Below, in pieces: positions 36,669 to 47,300 of a stretch of DNA of 64,000 nucleotides (its first letter is position 1; each line of letters opens with the position of its first letter). The translations under genes were made by a program, and so were the position numbers. Source of the stretch: Variovorax paradoxus B4. GTDB lineage: Bacteria; Pseudomonadota; Gammaproteobacteria; Burkholderiales; Burkholderiaceae_C. The notes beneath the pieces are model-generated. The model did no database searches. It was not told the origin of the DNA and saw only the letters and a program-made list of their open reading frames with translations. The stretch covers positions 1,550,001 to 1,614,000 of the forward strand of contig NC_022247.1 of the NCBI RefSeq assembly GCF_000463015.1, in the 5' to 3' direction.

Positions 36669-37922
36669 CTACCGAACACGCCGGATGCGCTCCAGCCGGC
36701 CGAAGCGCACGATCATCCACGGCCCCAGCAGCGCGCCGAGCCCGACCGAACTCCACGCCGCCACCCAGCTGTACGTGCTGCCGAGGCCGAAGCGCGTCTG
36801 CCCCCAGTCCAGCGCAAGGCCGAACACCCACGGACTGAGCGCGCCCGCACCGAAGCCCATCACCGAGCGCACCGAGTACGCCACGCCCAGCCGGTGCGGC
36901 GCCACCACGTCGGCCAGCGCGGTCGAATAGACGGAAGAGTCCGCGATCGCGAGCAGGTTGTAGATGGCGGCCATTACGGCCAGCAGCCACAGCGGCCAGG
37001 TCCACATCCAGCCGAACGCGAAGGACATGCACAGGCTCATGAGCGTGGCGGCCATCATGATCCGCGCGCGGCCGAAGCGGTCGGACGCGGCACCGCCCCC
37101 GATGCTGCCGAACACGCTCACCAGATGCGCGAACGCCGCCAGCGCAATGCCCGCGCCCTGCCACGGCGCGGCGCCGCCGGCAGAGGCAACCAGGTAGGCC
37201 GGCAGCCAGGCCCACAAGGCCATCAGCTCCCAGCAGTGAAAGGCGTAGGCCCAGTTGCCGGCCATGGCGGGCCTGTCGCGCACCGTCTCGGCCAGCGCAT
37301 GCCAGGTGCCTTCGCGTGCCGTTCCCGTGCCGGCGGGCGGCGCGGGCGGCCGCATCCGCCGCAGTGCCGGCACCGTCAGCAGCGCACCCGCGAACGTGCA
37401 GCCCGCCGCCACCAGCAGGCCGAGCCTCCAGTGCCGTGCGTGGCTGAATGCCGCCACCACCGCCAGCGACAAGGCGTAGCCCATCGATGCCGCGCCAAGG
37501 AAGAGCCCCATCGCCCGGCCGCGCACGGCGGGTTCGGCATTGCGCGCGAGCAACTGCAGGCCCGGCGTGTACGAGGCGCCCGCGCACAGCCCGGCCAGGC
37601 CGTAGAGCAGCAGCGCCGAAAGATGGTCGTGCGCGAAGACGGCGAAAGCCAGCGCCGAGCATGCGCTGATCGCGCTGCCGATGAAGAAGACGCGGTGCGG
37701 GCCGTAGCGGTCGGCCAACAGGCCCACGGCGAACAGCGAGCTCATGTAGCCGACGTGCCATGCACTCTGGACCGAGCCGGCCTGCGCGGCCGTCATGTGC
37801 CAGTCGGCCATCATGAAAGGCAGCACGCCGGAATAGGCGGTGACGACCATGGCCTGCAGCAGCCGGCTCGTGCACAGCAGCGCGAGCCATCCGCGCGCGG
37901 GCGCCGGTTCAGCGCAGCGCAC
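36669..37922 (-). CDS. MFS transporter
   Basis: A 417-residue major facilitator with 12 helices (LLCTSRLLQAMVVTAYSGVLPFMMADW first). The motif-A-like loop is VGLLADRYGPHRVFF. I chose GTG at 37922 because no ATG lies between the family start and the end of the GNAT gene, and this start overlaps the GNAT stop by 14 bp; longer frames run back through the GNAT gene and look non-coding. Its operon partner GNAT plus exporter recalls antibiotic or herbicide resistance pairs (inactivate and export), an inference. It faces the OprD gene convergently. Confidence 0.85.
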   Translation of the reverse strand: MRCAEPAPARGWLALLCTSRLLQAMVVTAYSGVLPFMMADWHMTAAQAGSVQSAWHVGYMSSLFAVGLLADRYGPHRVFFIGSAISACSALAFAVFAHDHLSALLLYGLAGLCAGASYTPGLQLLARNAEPAVRGRAMGLFLGAASMGYALSLAVVAAFSHARHWRLGLLVAAGCTFAGALLTVPALRRMRPPAPPAGTGTAREGTWHALAETVRDRPAMAGNWAYAFHCWELMALWAWLPAYLVASAGGAAPWQGAGIALAAFAHLVSVFGSIGGGAASDRFGRARIMMAATLMSLCMSFAFGWMWTWPLWLLAVMAAIYNLLAIADSSVYSTALADVVAPHRLGVAYSVRSVMGFGAGALSPWVFGLALDWGQTRFGLGSTYSWVAAWSSVGLGALLGPWMIVRFGRLERIRRVR

Positions 37923-38442
37923 GTTGCATGAGCACGGTGTCGACCCACTGGCCGAACTTGAAGCCGACGTTGCGCAGCACGCCCACTGTCTCGAAGCCCT
38001 GGCCCTGGTGCACACGCTGCGAGCCGGCATTGGCGCTGTTGCCGATCACCGCCACCATCTGCGTGAAGCCGCCGTCGGTGCAGCGCCGGATCACGTCCTG
38101 GAGCAGTGCCTTGCCGATGCCGTGGCCCTGCAGGCCCTGCGCGACATAGATCGAATCTTCCACCGTGTGGCGGTAGGCGGAGCGGCTGCGGTAGGGGCTC
38201 GCATAGGCATAGCCGGCCACCTCGCCGTCCTTCACCGCGACGAGATAGGGGAGGCCGCGCGCAAGCACCTCGGCGCGGCGCGCCTGCATCTCGTCGACGC
38301 CGGGCACTTCTTCCTCGAAGGAGCACAGGTCGTGCAGCACGTAGTGGCTGTAGATGGCCTGTATCGAGGACATGTGGTGCGCCCCGGCGTCGAGGATGTC
38401 GACGGAGGCGAAAGCTTGGGTGGCTTGGATGGGCGAAGGCAT
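37909..38442 (-). CDS. GNAT N-acetyltransferase, phosphinothricin acetyltransferase-like
   Basis: A 177-residue GNAT of the phosphinothricin acetyltransferase-like group. Motifs include IYSHYVLHDLCSFEEEVP (substrate-side N-terminus), VAGYAYASPYRSRSAYRHTVEDSIYV, GLQGHGIGKALL (acetyl-CoA loop) and a final GNSANAGSQRVHQGQGFETVGVL. Pat/Bar-type enzymes acetylate glutamine analogues such as phosphinothricin or methionine sulfone. It is the first gene of an operon with an MFS transporter and is divergent from a LysR regulator, 49 bp away. Confidence 0.87.
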   Translation of the reverse strand: MPSPIQATQAFASVDILDAGAHHMSSIQAIYSHYVLHDLCSFEEEVPGVDEMQARRAEVLARGLPYLVAVKDGEVAGYAYASPYRSRSAYRHTVEDSIYVAQGLQGHGIGKALLQDVIRRCTDGGFTQMVAVIGNSANAGSQRVHQGQGFETVGVLRNVGFKFGQWVDTVLMQRALR

Positions 38443-38490
38443 GGTCCGGATCTTGACGCTGCACGATCAATAAGTGAAGCTTCGCCAACC

Positions 38491-38503
38491 TATGCAAGGC
38501 ATA
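38491..38503. promoter_or_regulatory. T-N11-A palindrome, candidate LysR operator
   Basis: TATGC-AAG-GCATA has the T-N11-A form and dyad symmetry of LysR sites. It lies between the divergent GNAT gene and the LysR gene, 49 bp from the GNAT start. It overlaps one possible LysR start (ATG at 38492), so a regulatory role would favour the TTG at 38513. Confidence 0.4.
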
Positions 38504-39433
38504 AGAAATACTTTGGAAAAGACACTCAACCTCGACCAGCTCAGATCTTTCGGGCTGGTGATCGAAACCGGCAGCTTCTCGGCCGCGGCCGACCGGCTCG
38601 GCCTCACCCAGCCCGCGGTGAGCCTGCAGGTCCGCCAGCTGGAGCGCAGGCTCGCGGTGCGCCTGGTCGAGCGCGTGGGCAAGCGCGCCAAGGCCACGCC
38701 GGCCGGCGCGGAGCTGCTGCGGCACAGCCACCACATCGAGACTGCGGTGGAGAACGCCATCGACGCGCTGGCGGACCATGCGAGCGGCATCACGGGCCGG
38801 GTCCGGCTGGGCACCGGCGCCACCGCCTGCCTGTATTTCCTGCCGGCCGTGCTGCGCAGCCTGCGCGAACAGTTTCCGGCGCTCGGCATCGTGGTCAGCA
38901 CGGGCAATACCGACGACCACGTCCGCAAGGTGGAAGAGAACAGCAGCGATCTTGCGCTGGTGACGCTGCCGGCCGCAGGCCGATCACTGAGTGTCGTGCC
39001 GGTGCTCGACGACGAGTTCGTCGCCATCGGCCGCAGCGATCTCGCGCCGCTGAAGGCGCGCGTGGCGCCCGCCGACCTGGCCGCGCTGCCGCTGGTGCTG
39101 TTCGAGCCCGCGGCCAACACGCGCAAGCTGGTCGACCGGTGGTTCGCGGCCGAAGGCCTGCAGCCGCAGCCCGTCATGGAACTGGGCAGCGTCGAGGCCA
39201 TGAAGGAAATGGTGGCCGCGGGGCTGGGCTACGGCATCGTGCCGCGCATGGCGATGGTGGGCCGCGGCGCGCACCCCGGCTTGAAGATCAGCCGCCTGAA
39301 CCCCCGCATGCACCGCACGCTGGCCGTGGTGGTCCGGCGCGACAAGCCGGTCAACAAGGCCCTGCGCGTGGTGCTCGATGCGATCCTTGCGGCAGGCGCA
39401 CAGACCGGCCGCGCTACTGCTCGGCCGAAGTAG
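38492..39433 (+). CDS. LysR family transcriptional regulator
   Basis: A 313-residue LysR regulator. Residues about 10-68 form the winged helix (LNLDQLRSFGLVIETGSFSAAADRLGLTQPAVSLQVRQLERRL), followed by the periplasmic-binding-fold effector domain (GRVRLGTGATACLYFLPAVL, LALVTLPAAG, GLGYGIVPRMAM). Start uncertain: GTG 38474, ATG 38492 and TTG 38513 are in frame. ATG 38492 is chosen; TTG 38513 is favoured if the overlapping palindrome is an operator. Divergent from GNAT/MFS, which it probably controls. Its end overlaps the convergent MFS gene by 20 bp. Confidence 0.9.
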   Translation: MQGIRNTLEKTLNLDQLRSFGLVIETGSFSAAADRLGLTQPAVSLQVRQLERRLAVRLVERVGKRAKATPAGAELLRHSHHIETAVENAIDALADHASGITGRVRLGTGATACLYFLPAVLRSLREQFPALGIVVSTGNTDDHVRKVEENSSDLALVTLPAAGRSLSVVPVLDDEFVAIGRSDLAPLKARVAPADLAALPLVLFEPAANTRKLVDRWFAAEGLQPQPVMELGSVEAMKEMVAAGLGYGIVPRMAMVGRGAHPGLKISRLNPRMHRTLAVVVRRDKPVNKALRVVLDAILAAGAQTGRATARPK

Positions 39434-40652
39434 CCAGCGCGGCACCGCCGCGCGCCCGGCCCAGCGTGCCGACGATGAGCGCGGCAATCAGCACCAGCAC
39501 GCCGCTGAGCACCATCGCGCTGGAGATGCCGTGGTTGTCGACCGTCACGCCGCCGATCAGCGCGCCCGAGGCGATCGCCACCTGGAAGCCGCTCACGAGC
39601 AAGGCCTGGCCGGCTTCGGGGGCGTCGGGCACGGCCTCCATCATCCAGCCGGTGAGCGCCACCGGAATCAGGCCGAAGGCCACGCCCCAGATCACGACCA
39701 CCACCGCGCCGGCGACCATGCCGCTGCCGATCAGGGTCGACAGCAGCAGTGCGGTTGCGAGCATCAGCGCCGCCAGCAGGGTGGTGCCGCGCACGCTGCG
39801 CGCCACCAGGCTGCCGCCGAGGAAGGTGCCGACGAAGCCCACCGCGCCGTAGACCAGCAGCAGCGTCGAGACCGAGTTGGGCGCGAGGCCGAACACCTGC
39901 TGCAGCAGCGGCTTCAGATAGGTGTAGGCCGCAAAGTGGCCGGCGATGAAGAACAGCACCGCGAGCAGGCCGACCTGCGCCATGCGGCGCGTGAGCGGCG
40001 TGAGCAGGTCGCGCGCGCCGATGGCGCGCACCGGCGGTATGGCGGGCAGCAGCCACAGCTGCACCAGCAGCACCGCGGCCGCGAGCGCGCCGGTCACCGC
40101 GAACGAGGCGCGCCAGCCGAACAGCGTGCCCAGGAACGAGCCGGCGGGCACACCAAGCACGGTGGCGGCGGACACGCCCGCCAGCACCAGCGACATGGCC
40201 CGCGCCTTGGAGGCGTCCGGCACCAGCTGCGTGGCGGCGGCCGGCGCAAAGGTCCAGAAGCCGCCCACGCACAGGCCGAGCATCAGGCGTGCGACCAGCA
40301 TCGTCGCGAAATTGGGCGCAAAGGCGGCGAGCAGGTTCGAGGCGATCAGCAAGGTGGTGAGCGCGATCAGCACGGTGCGCCGGTCGAGCCGGCCCGAGGC
40401 CACGATCAGCGCGGGGCCGGCAAAGGCCGCCAGCACGCCGGGCATGGTGATCATCAGGCCGGCCGTGCCGTCGGACACGTTCAGGCCGCGGGCGATGTCG
40501 GTCAGGAGACCGATGGGCATGAACTCGGTCGAGACCATGGCAAAGGTGCCGACGGCGATCGAGCCGACCGCAAGCCAGGCGGAGCGGGCGGTCTTGGCGG
40601 GTTCGGGCGCCAGATCGTCGATGCAGGGGTTGCTGCTGGGTGAATTCATCAT
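39414..40652 (-). CDS. MFS transporter, DHA1 (AraJ/Bcr-type)
   Basis: A 412-residue transporter with 12 helices. VGTFAMVSTEFMPIGLLTDIARGLNVSDGTAGLMITMPGVLA is typical of the sugar-efflux/AraJ-like DHA1 branch, and motif A is ALIVASGRLDRRTVLI. Start set at ATG 40652 (ATGATG), the first of two; an upstream frame extension lacks hydrophobic or family sequence. It exports small drugs or sugars in the known family; the substrate here is unknown. It overlaps the LysR gene tail-to-tail by 20 bp. Confidence 0.88.
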   Translation of the reverse strand: MMNSPSSNPCIDDLAPEPAKTARSAWLAVGSIAVGTFAMVSTEFMPIGLLTDIARGLNVSDGTAGLMITMPGVLAAFAGPALIVASGRLDRRTVLIALTTLLIASNLLAAFAPNFATMLVARLMLGLCVGGFWTFAPAAATQLVPDASKARAMSLVLAGVSAATVLGVPAGSFLGTLFGWRASFAVTGALAAAVLLVQLWLLPAIPPVRAIGARDLLTPLTRRMAQVGLLAVLFFIAGHFAAYTYLKPLLQQVFGLAPNSVSTLLLVYGAVGFVGTFLGGSLVARSVRGTTLLAALMLATALLLSTLIGSGMVAGAVVVVIWGVAFGLIPVALTGWMMEAVPDAPEAGQALLVSGFQVAIASGALIGGVTVDNHGISSAMVLSGVLVLIAALIVGTLGRARGGAALATSAEQ

Positions 40653-40820
40653 GGGAAGGGTCCTGGACCGCGTCGGCAAGCGCGCATACCGACACGTTGT
40701 TGCGAAAGGCTGCCCAGTGTCGGAGCGGACAGGGCCGCCACCAAGGGGCCTGCCGGCAGTAGTCAGTTTCCCTGCGGCGAACAATCGACCCTTTTGCCGT
40801 TCGCCGCCTTCTCGAGTCCG

Positions 40821-41361
40821 CTAGATGTGCGGTGCGTGAGACTCCAGCACCCGCCCATCGGCGATGAACGAGTCGCCCACCAGCACGCGAAAGACCGCAC
40901 CTGCGGGAAACCGCGCCGCTGCGGTTTCCGGCGACAGAAGCTCGATGTCGAGCGCATGCGGCTTTCCCCTTGCGAGCATTTCTCCCTGCGGCACGAACCA
41001 GCGCGCGGAGAAGCCTTCGTTGTCGACCACCAGCGCGCAGCGGTATTCGCCCGGGGCAAGCGGCACGTCGTGCGAAGGCAGTGCCGGCGGGCGCAGCGTG
41101 AGCTCGGCCAGGAAGTGGGGCGTGAACGCGCGCGCCGCATCGAAGGTCGCGGGCTCGGCCGGCGGCGCGCGCCGCGGCAGCTTGCCGATGAGCCAGGCAA
41201 TGACGTTGCCGATGATCGGCACCCACAGCACGCATCAGCAGCGTGCCGATGTCGCGCGTGGTCGTGCCGCGCTCCGCGTAGTGCCGCACGAGCGCGCCCC
41301 CGACCGCCAGGCACAGCAGGATGATGACGATGAGCTTGCGGCGGGACTGGATGGTGGTCAT
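40821..41361 (-). pseudogene. Small two-helix membrane protein, interrupted by one frameshift
   Basis: From 41361 one frame gives MTTIQSRRKLIVIILLCLAV (membrane helix 1) and RGTTTRDIGTLLM. At 41229-41234 the frame must shift (drop one base after ATG: GTLLM-VLWVPIIGNVIAW) to continue into a second helix and a 120-residue soluble beta-rich domain (APGEYRCALVVDNEGFSARWFV, GAVFRVLVGDSFIADG). The junction falls inside an otherwise intact second helix, supporting one original protein. The span of 541 bp is 179 codons plus stop plus one base. I do not recognise the family. It lies 30 bp downstream of the cyclic glucan synthase stop on the same strand. Confidence 0.75.
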
Positions 41362-41390
41362 GGATATGCAGGTGGAATCGGCCCGCGACC

Positions 41391-44300
41391 TTAACTCACG
41401 CGCAGCACCGCATCGGCCGACAGCGCCTGCCAGTCGATCCATTCGCCGATGGCCGCATGGTGCGTGGGCGTTGCGGCGGCATCGGGCGTTCCCCATTGCA
41501 GCGTCAGGCTGCGTTGTTCGAGCCGCAGCGCAATCTCGAACCCCGGCCAGTGCGCAGGCACGCGCGGCGTCAGAGAGAGCATGCGGCCCTTCACGCACAG
41601 GCCCAGCAGCGTTTCGATTGCGGCGCGGTGCAGCCAAGCGGCCGAGCCGGTGTACCAGCTCCAGCCGCCGCGCCCGACGTACGGCGCGGCGCTGTAGATG
41701 TCGCCGGCCATCACGTAGGGCTCCAGCTCGTAGGCGGGCCCGCGCTCCGGATGCACCGCGCGGTGCGCCGGGCTCAGGCCCTCGAAGCTTTGCCATGCCG
41801 CTTCGTGGTCGCCCTGCAGCGCCTGTGCCATCAGCGCCCACACGGCGCCGTGCGAATACTGCCCGCCGTTCTCGCGCACGCCGCGCGGGTAGGCCTGGAT
41901 GTAGCCGGGATTGTTGGCCGAGTGGGCAAACGGCGGCGTCAACAGGCGCAGCAGGCCGGCCGGCTCGTCGTGCAGATGCTCCTTGACGGCGGCCATCGCC
42001 GGGCCGGTGTGGGCGTCGTCCGATGCGCCCGAGAGCACCGACCACGCTTGCGCGATCAGGTCGATGCGGCACTCGTCGTTGGCCGACGAACCGAGCGGCG
42101 CGCCGTTGTCGAAGAAGGCGCGGCGGAACCAGGCGCCGTCCCAGCCGGCATCGTGCAGCGCGGCGATCCAGCCGCGCCGGGCCTCGGTCCAGCGCGCGGC
42201 CCGATCGTGCTCGCCGCGGGCTTGCGCAATCGGCGCGAAATGCTCGACCACGCTGCACAGGAACCATGCAAGCCAGATCGATTCGCCGCGGCCTTCATGG
42301 CCGACCCGGTTCATGCCGTCGTTCCAGTCGCCGGTGCCCATCAGCGGCAGGCCGTGCACGCCGGTCTCCAGGCTGCGGTCGATGGCCAGCGCACCGTGCT
42401 CGAACACGGTGGCCGTGCGGCCGCTGTGCTGCGGCGCGTAGTAGGCGTCCTCGGCGCCCTCGGGAATCGCGGGGCCTTCGATGAACGGGGCCGCGTGGTC
42501 GAGCAGCGCCGCATCGCCGGTCACCTCGACGTAGTGCGCCGTCGCAAAGGGCAGCCACAGCAGGTCGTCCGAAAAATGCGTGCGCACGCCGGCGCCGCCA
42601 GGCATGTGCCACCAATGCTGCACGTCGCCTTCGGGAAACTGCCGCGCCGCATTGACCAGGATCTGCTCGCGCAGCCGCGATGGATCGGTGAGCGCGAAGG
42701 CCATCGCGTCCTGCAGCTGGTCGCGAAAGCCGAAGGCGCCCCCGGCCTGGTAGAAGCCGGCCTTCGACCAGAGGCGGCAGGCCAGCGTCTGGTAGATGAG
42801 CCAGCGGTTGACCATGGCGTCGAACAGCGGATCGGGCGTGCGCACCTGCAGGCGGCCCAGCAGCTCGTCCCAGAAGCCGCGCACCTGCGCCAGGGCTTCG
42901 GGCACGTCGCGCTGGCGCCAGCGGCGAGCGAGAGCGAGCGCCGCGTCGGCGTCGTCGGCGTGGCCCAGCACGAAGCTGAAGCTGGCGGTCTCGCCGGCCG
43001 CCACCACGAATTCGCCGCCGATGGCCGCGCAGGCATCGAGCCCGCTGCCGGCGCGCCGCGCCAGCGTGTCGGGCACTTCGACGATGCCGTGTCCGTCGAA
43101 GAACTCGTTGCGGTCGCAGGTCCACTGCGTGGCGCCCGGCAAACCCGCCAGCAGCAGGAAGGCCGTGCTGCCGCCGAAGCCCACGCTCGATTCGCGCTGC
43201 TGGCCGAACACTGCGGGCTGGTCTTCCGGTTTCCAGCAGTGGATGGTGCGCCGTTCGCCGCGCGCGGCGCCGAGTTGCCACTCGGCCATGCCGAGCGCGC
43301 GCAGGCGTCGCGGGTCGGAGCCCCGGTTGTGCACACGCACGTGCACCAGCTTGACGGCATCGCCGCGGTCCGCGAAGAAGGTGGTCTCGAGCGCCAGTTC
43401 CCGTTGCCGGCATTCGAAGACCGTGTAGCCCTGGCCATGCCGCACGCGGTGGCGCACCTCGTCCCCATCCCCCGCACCCTGGCCGGCCGGCGTGAGCGGC
43501 AGCAGGGCGCGCGAGGCGAGGTCTTGCAGCAGGTAGTGTTCGAAGGCCGGGTCCTGCACCGGGTCGTTCGACCATGGTGTGACCTGGTGCATGCGGCTGT
43601 TGCCGGCCCAGGTGAAGCCGGTACCCCATTCGGACACCTGGAAGCCGAATTGGGCGTTGGCGATCACGTTGATCCAGGGGCGTGGGGTGCGGTGGCCGGC
43701 ATCGACCTCGAAGCGGAACTCGCCGCTTTCGGCATCGAAGCTTCCCGCGGGTGGCTCCGCGGAAGGTGCCGCCGTGAGCCGTGCCAACAAGGCGGCACGC
43801 GGGGACGCCGCCGGGGCCTCGGCGTCCGTGCTGGCGTCGACCCGTGCTTCGTGCAGCGCCGCCACCTGCATTTCGAGGGAGCGTCCGTCGGCGGTGAACA
43901 CCACGCGTGCCAGCCTCGAGAGCGCGGCCCTCTCCGAGGACGCCACCTCGTGGTCGCGCAGCAGGTAGAAGCCCGCCGTGTCGTCGCGCGGAAAACTGTT
44001 CTGGGTCTGGTGCGCAACGCGCAGGCGCAGGGCCTCGATCTCGCGCTGCAGCGGCATCAGGTAGGAGTTCGGCTCGCTGTTGAGCACCACCAGGTCGCAG
44101 GCCACGCCGCCAAAGCCCCACCACGGCTGGGCGCGCAGCAGCGTGTTGACGAGCCCCATGCCGTTCATCGAATGGATCGCGACCAGCACGATGGGCTTGT
44201 CGCCCGAGATGCCGAAGCGCCAGATCTGCCGCAGATCGACGGGGCCGCGGTCCTTCATCACGCGCGGCGTGGTGTAGGTGAGGATGGTCGTCAGGTCTTG

Positions 44301-47300
44301 CAGCGCGAAGGTCTGCGCGGGCGCAATGCTCAGATCGCGCAGCCGCACCTGCGCCAGCGTGGCGGCCATGCGCGTGGCGCGCTCGACGTGCATCGGCTCC
44401 AGGTAGCGGTCGATGCTGGGCATCAGTGCCTCGATGCTTTCGTCGGCCGCGGTGGCGAAGCTCAGGCGCGCGGTGGCGCCCGGTGCGATCGACAGGCGCA
44501 CGCGCAGGCATGCGATGGGATCGAGGCCGTTCACCGGCTTGCCGTCGGCGGCCAGCGGCTGCGGGTCGAGCGCGGGGTTCGCGAGCGAGCGGTTGCGGCC
44601 GATGAAGGCGCGCCGGTCGGTCATGCAGTCGATGGAAAGCACATGGGCATCGACCGAGGCGAGGAAGTGCGCGGCGGCCACCACCGGGTCGCCATGCAGC
44701 CGCGGCTTGCGCGTCAGCAGCAGCGCGCGCCATGCGGGTTCCCAGCGCGATTCGACGAACAGGTTGGCGAAGGCCGGATGCGCCTCGTCGGCCTTGGGAT
44801 TCGACAGCACCGGCTCGAAGTAGGAGAAGAGTTCGAGCGTGCGGGTCTTCTTGCCGGCGTTGTGCAGCGTGATGTTGCGCAGCTCGGTGTCGTCTTCGGG
44901 GCTGATCAGCGCCGTGGTGCGCACCTGCAGGCCGTCGCCGGCCGCATCGAACTGCACCTGCTCGGCGAGGAAACGGGTGCGGTAGCTCCAGCCGGCGCCG
45001 GGTGCGGGCAGGGCGGTGAGCGAGACGAGTTCGTGCTGGTCTCCATCCTTTTCGATATTGCGCAGGTAGAAGAAAGTGCCGTGGCTGTCGCGCAGGGGGT
45101 CGTCGCGCCAGCGGGTCACGTTGAACGCGTGCCAGCGGCTGACGCCCGAGCCGTTGGCGCGCAGGGCCACCGTGTAGCGCCCATTCGACAGCAGGTGCGT
45201 GGGCTGGAAGCCGGGCCCCGTCGGGTCCACCGCGCGGGGCTGGAACAGCGGCGCCAGTTCGGTCTGGCTGGGCTCGGGCGGTGTGCGCGGGTCGGCGCTG
45301 CCGATGATCTGCCGCGGCGTGCGTTCGTGCAGCAGCGACTCGTGCGCCTGCACCAGCGCGGCACTGCCGAACCAGCGGCGCGGGGCTTCGGCGCGCAGCG
45401 CGTGGCACAACGCCACCAGCGACATGCCCTGGTGGTGCGCCATGAAGTTGCGCACCACGGTGAAGTCCTGGCCATTGGCCTGGCGCGAGGTGGTGAAATC
45501 CACTGCGTCGTGAAAGCCGAATTCGCCGCGCGCGCCGAGTGATTCGAGCAGTTCCAGGTTGACGACCGCCGCGGCCGGCGCAAGCACCGCGGCCATGGCG
45601 CTCGCATAGGGCGCCACCACGCGGTCGGTGGGAGGCGTGCGGCGCAGCGCGAGACGTGGCACGCCGAAGGGCGAGTACTGGTAGGCCAGCGAATGGTCCT
45701 GCGCGAAGTAGGCCGACTCCGAAATGCCCCACGGCAGGTCCAGCGAACGGCCGAAGGCCTGCTGCTCGGCGATGGCCGCGGTGTTGGCCACCTGCAGCAG
45801 GCTGTCGGCGGGCTCGGACATCACGAGCGCGGGCATCAGGTACTCGAACATCGAGCCGGACCACGACTTGAGGCCGGGCCGGGAACCCACCAGCAGGAAC
45901 GGCCGGCCCAGGGCCATCCAGTGGCGCCGGGGCACGTCGCCCTTGGCAATGGCCAGAAAACTCAGCAAACGCGACTCGGAGGCCAGCAGGTCGTAGTAGC
46001 TCGCGTCGAGCACGTTCTCCTCGACGCGCAGGCCGATGTGGAACAGGTGCCGCTTGGGGTCGTAGAGGCCGCTGAAATCCATGCCCGCGTGCAGCGCATC
46101 ACAGCGTTGCGCCAGCGCCTGCAGCGCGGGTTCCTCGTGGCTCTGGCAGCCTTGCGCGGCGAAGGCGCGGCAGGCCTGGGCCACGGCCACCAGGTGGCCC
46201 GCGAAGTTGCCGCTGTCCACGCTGGACACGTAGGCCGGCGGCAGCAGCTGCAGCGTCTGCGTGTGGTACCAGTTGAAGAGATGACCCTGGTGCTTCTGCA
46301 TGCGGTCCACGGTGTCGAGCGTGGCCGTGATGCGCGCGAGCAGCGCCTCGGTGTCGAGCCAGCCGAACTCGCGCGCGCAGCACGTGGCCAGCAGGTACAT
46401 GCCGATGTTGGTGGGCGAGGTGCGGTGGGCGATGATCGGCTGCGGCTCGAGCTGCAGGTTGTCGGGTGGCAGGTGGTTGTCTTGCGGGCCGACCACGTGC
46501 TCGAAGAAGCGCCAGGTGTCGTGCGCCAGTTTCTCCAGGTAGCCGCGTTGTTCGGCGCTCAACGGATCGGCCACCTGCGCGTCGACGCGGCTGCTCCACC
46601 AGGCCGCGAACGGCGCCAGCGCCCAGGCCGCGAACAGCAGCGGTCCGGCCACCGGATAGGCGCTCCAGCGCGCCGCCACCACGGCCAGTGCCAGGCAAAG
46701 CATGCTGCTGAGGGCCGCATTGCGCAGGAAGGGCGGCAGCTGCTGGCTGGACTGGGCCTGGGCCTGCGCCGTCGTGGTCCATTGGAGCAGGTGCCTGCGG
46801 CTGACCGTCAGCCGCCATGTCGCCAGGAACATCGCGTCGAGCAGCAGGCGCGTCTGCGCCGCCAGCTGCACGAACTGCCAGGCCGCGCCCGCCATGGCCC
46901 GCAGCAGCTCGACCGCGCCGACGTCGAAGAAGTGGCGCAGCTCGATGGCGCGGCGTGTCGGCACCAGCCCGGCCAGGGCGCCGAGCAGCGGTCCGAGCGT
47001 GAGCGCCGAGGCGACCGCGGCCAGCGCCCATCCGAGCGGCATGGCCTGCGTGAAGATCACGAGCACCAGCAGCGCGAAGGAGGCGGGCACCACCAGCGAG
47101 CGGCGCAGGTTGTCGCCCATCTTCCAGAGCCCGAGCGCGTCGATGCCGAAGTGCCTGGCGCGCCACAGCAGCGGCAACAGCTGCCAGTCGCCGCGCACCC
47201 AGCGGTGCACGCGCGATGCGGCCACGCCGGAGTGGTGCGGGTGGTCCTCGATCAGTACCACGTCGCTCACCATCGCGCAGCGCGCGACCGTGCCCTCGAG

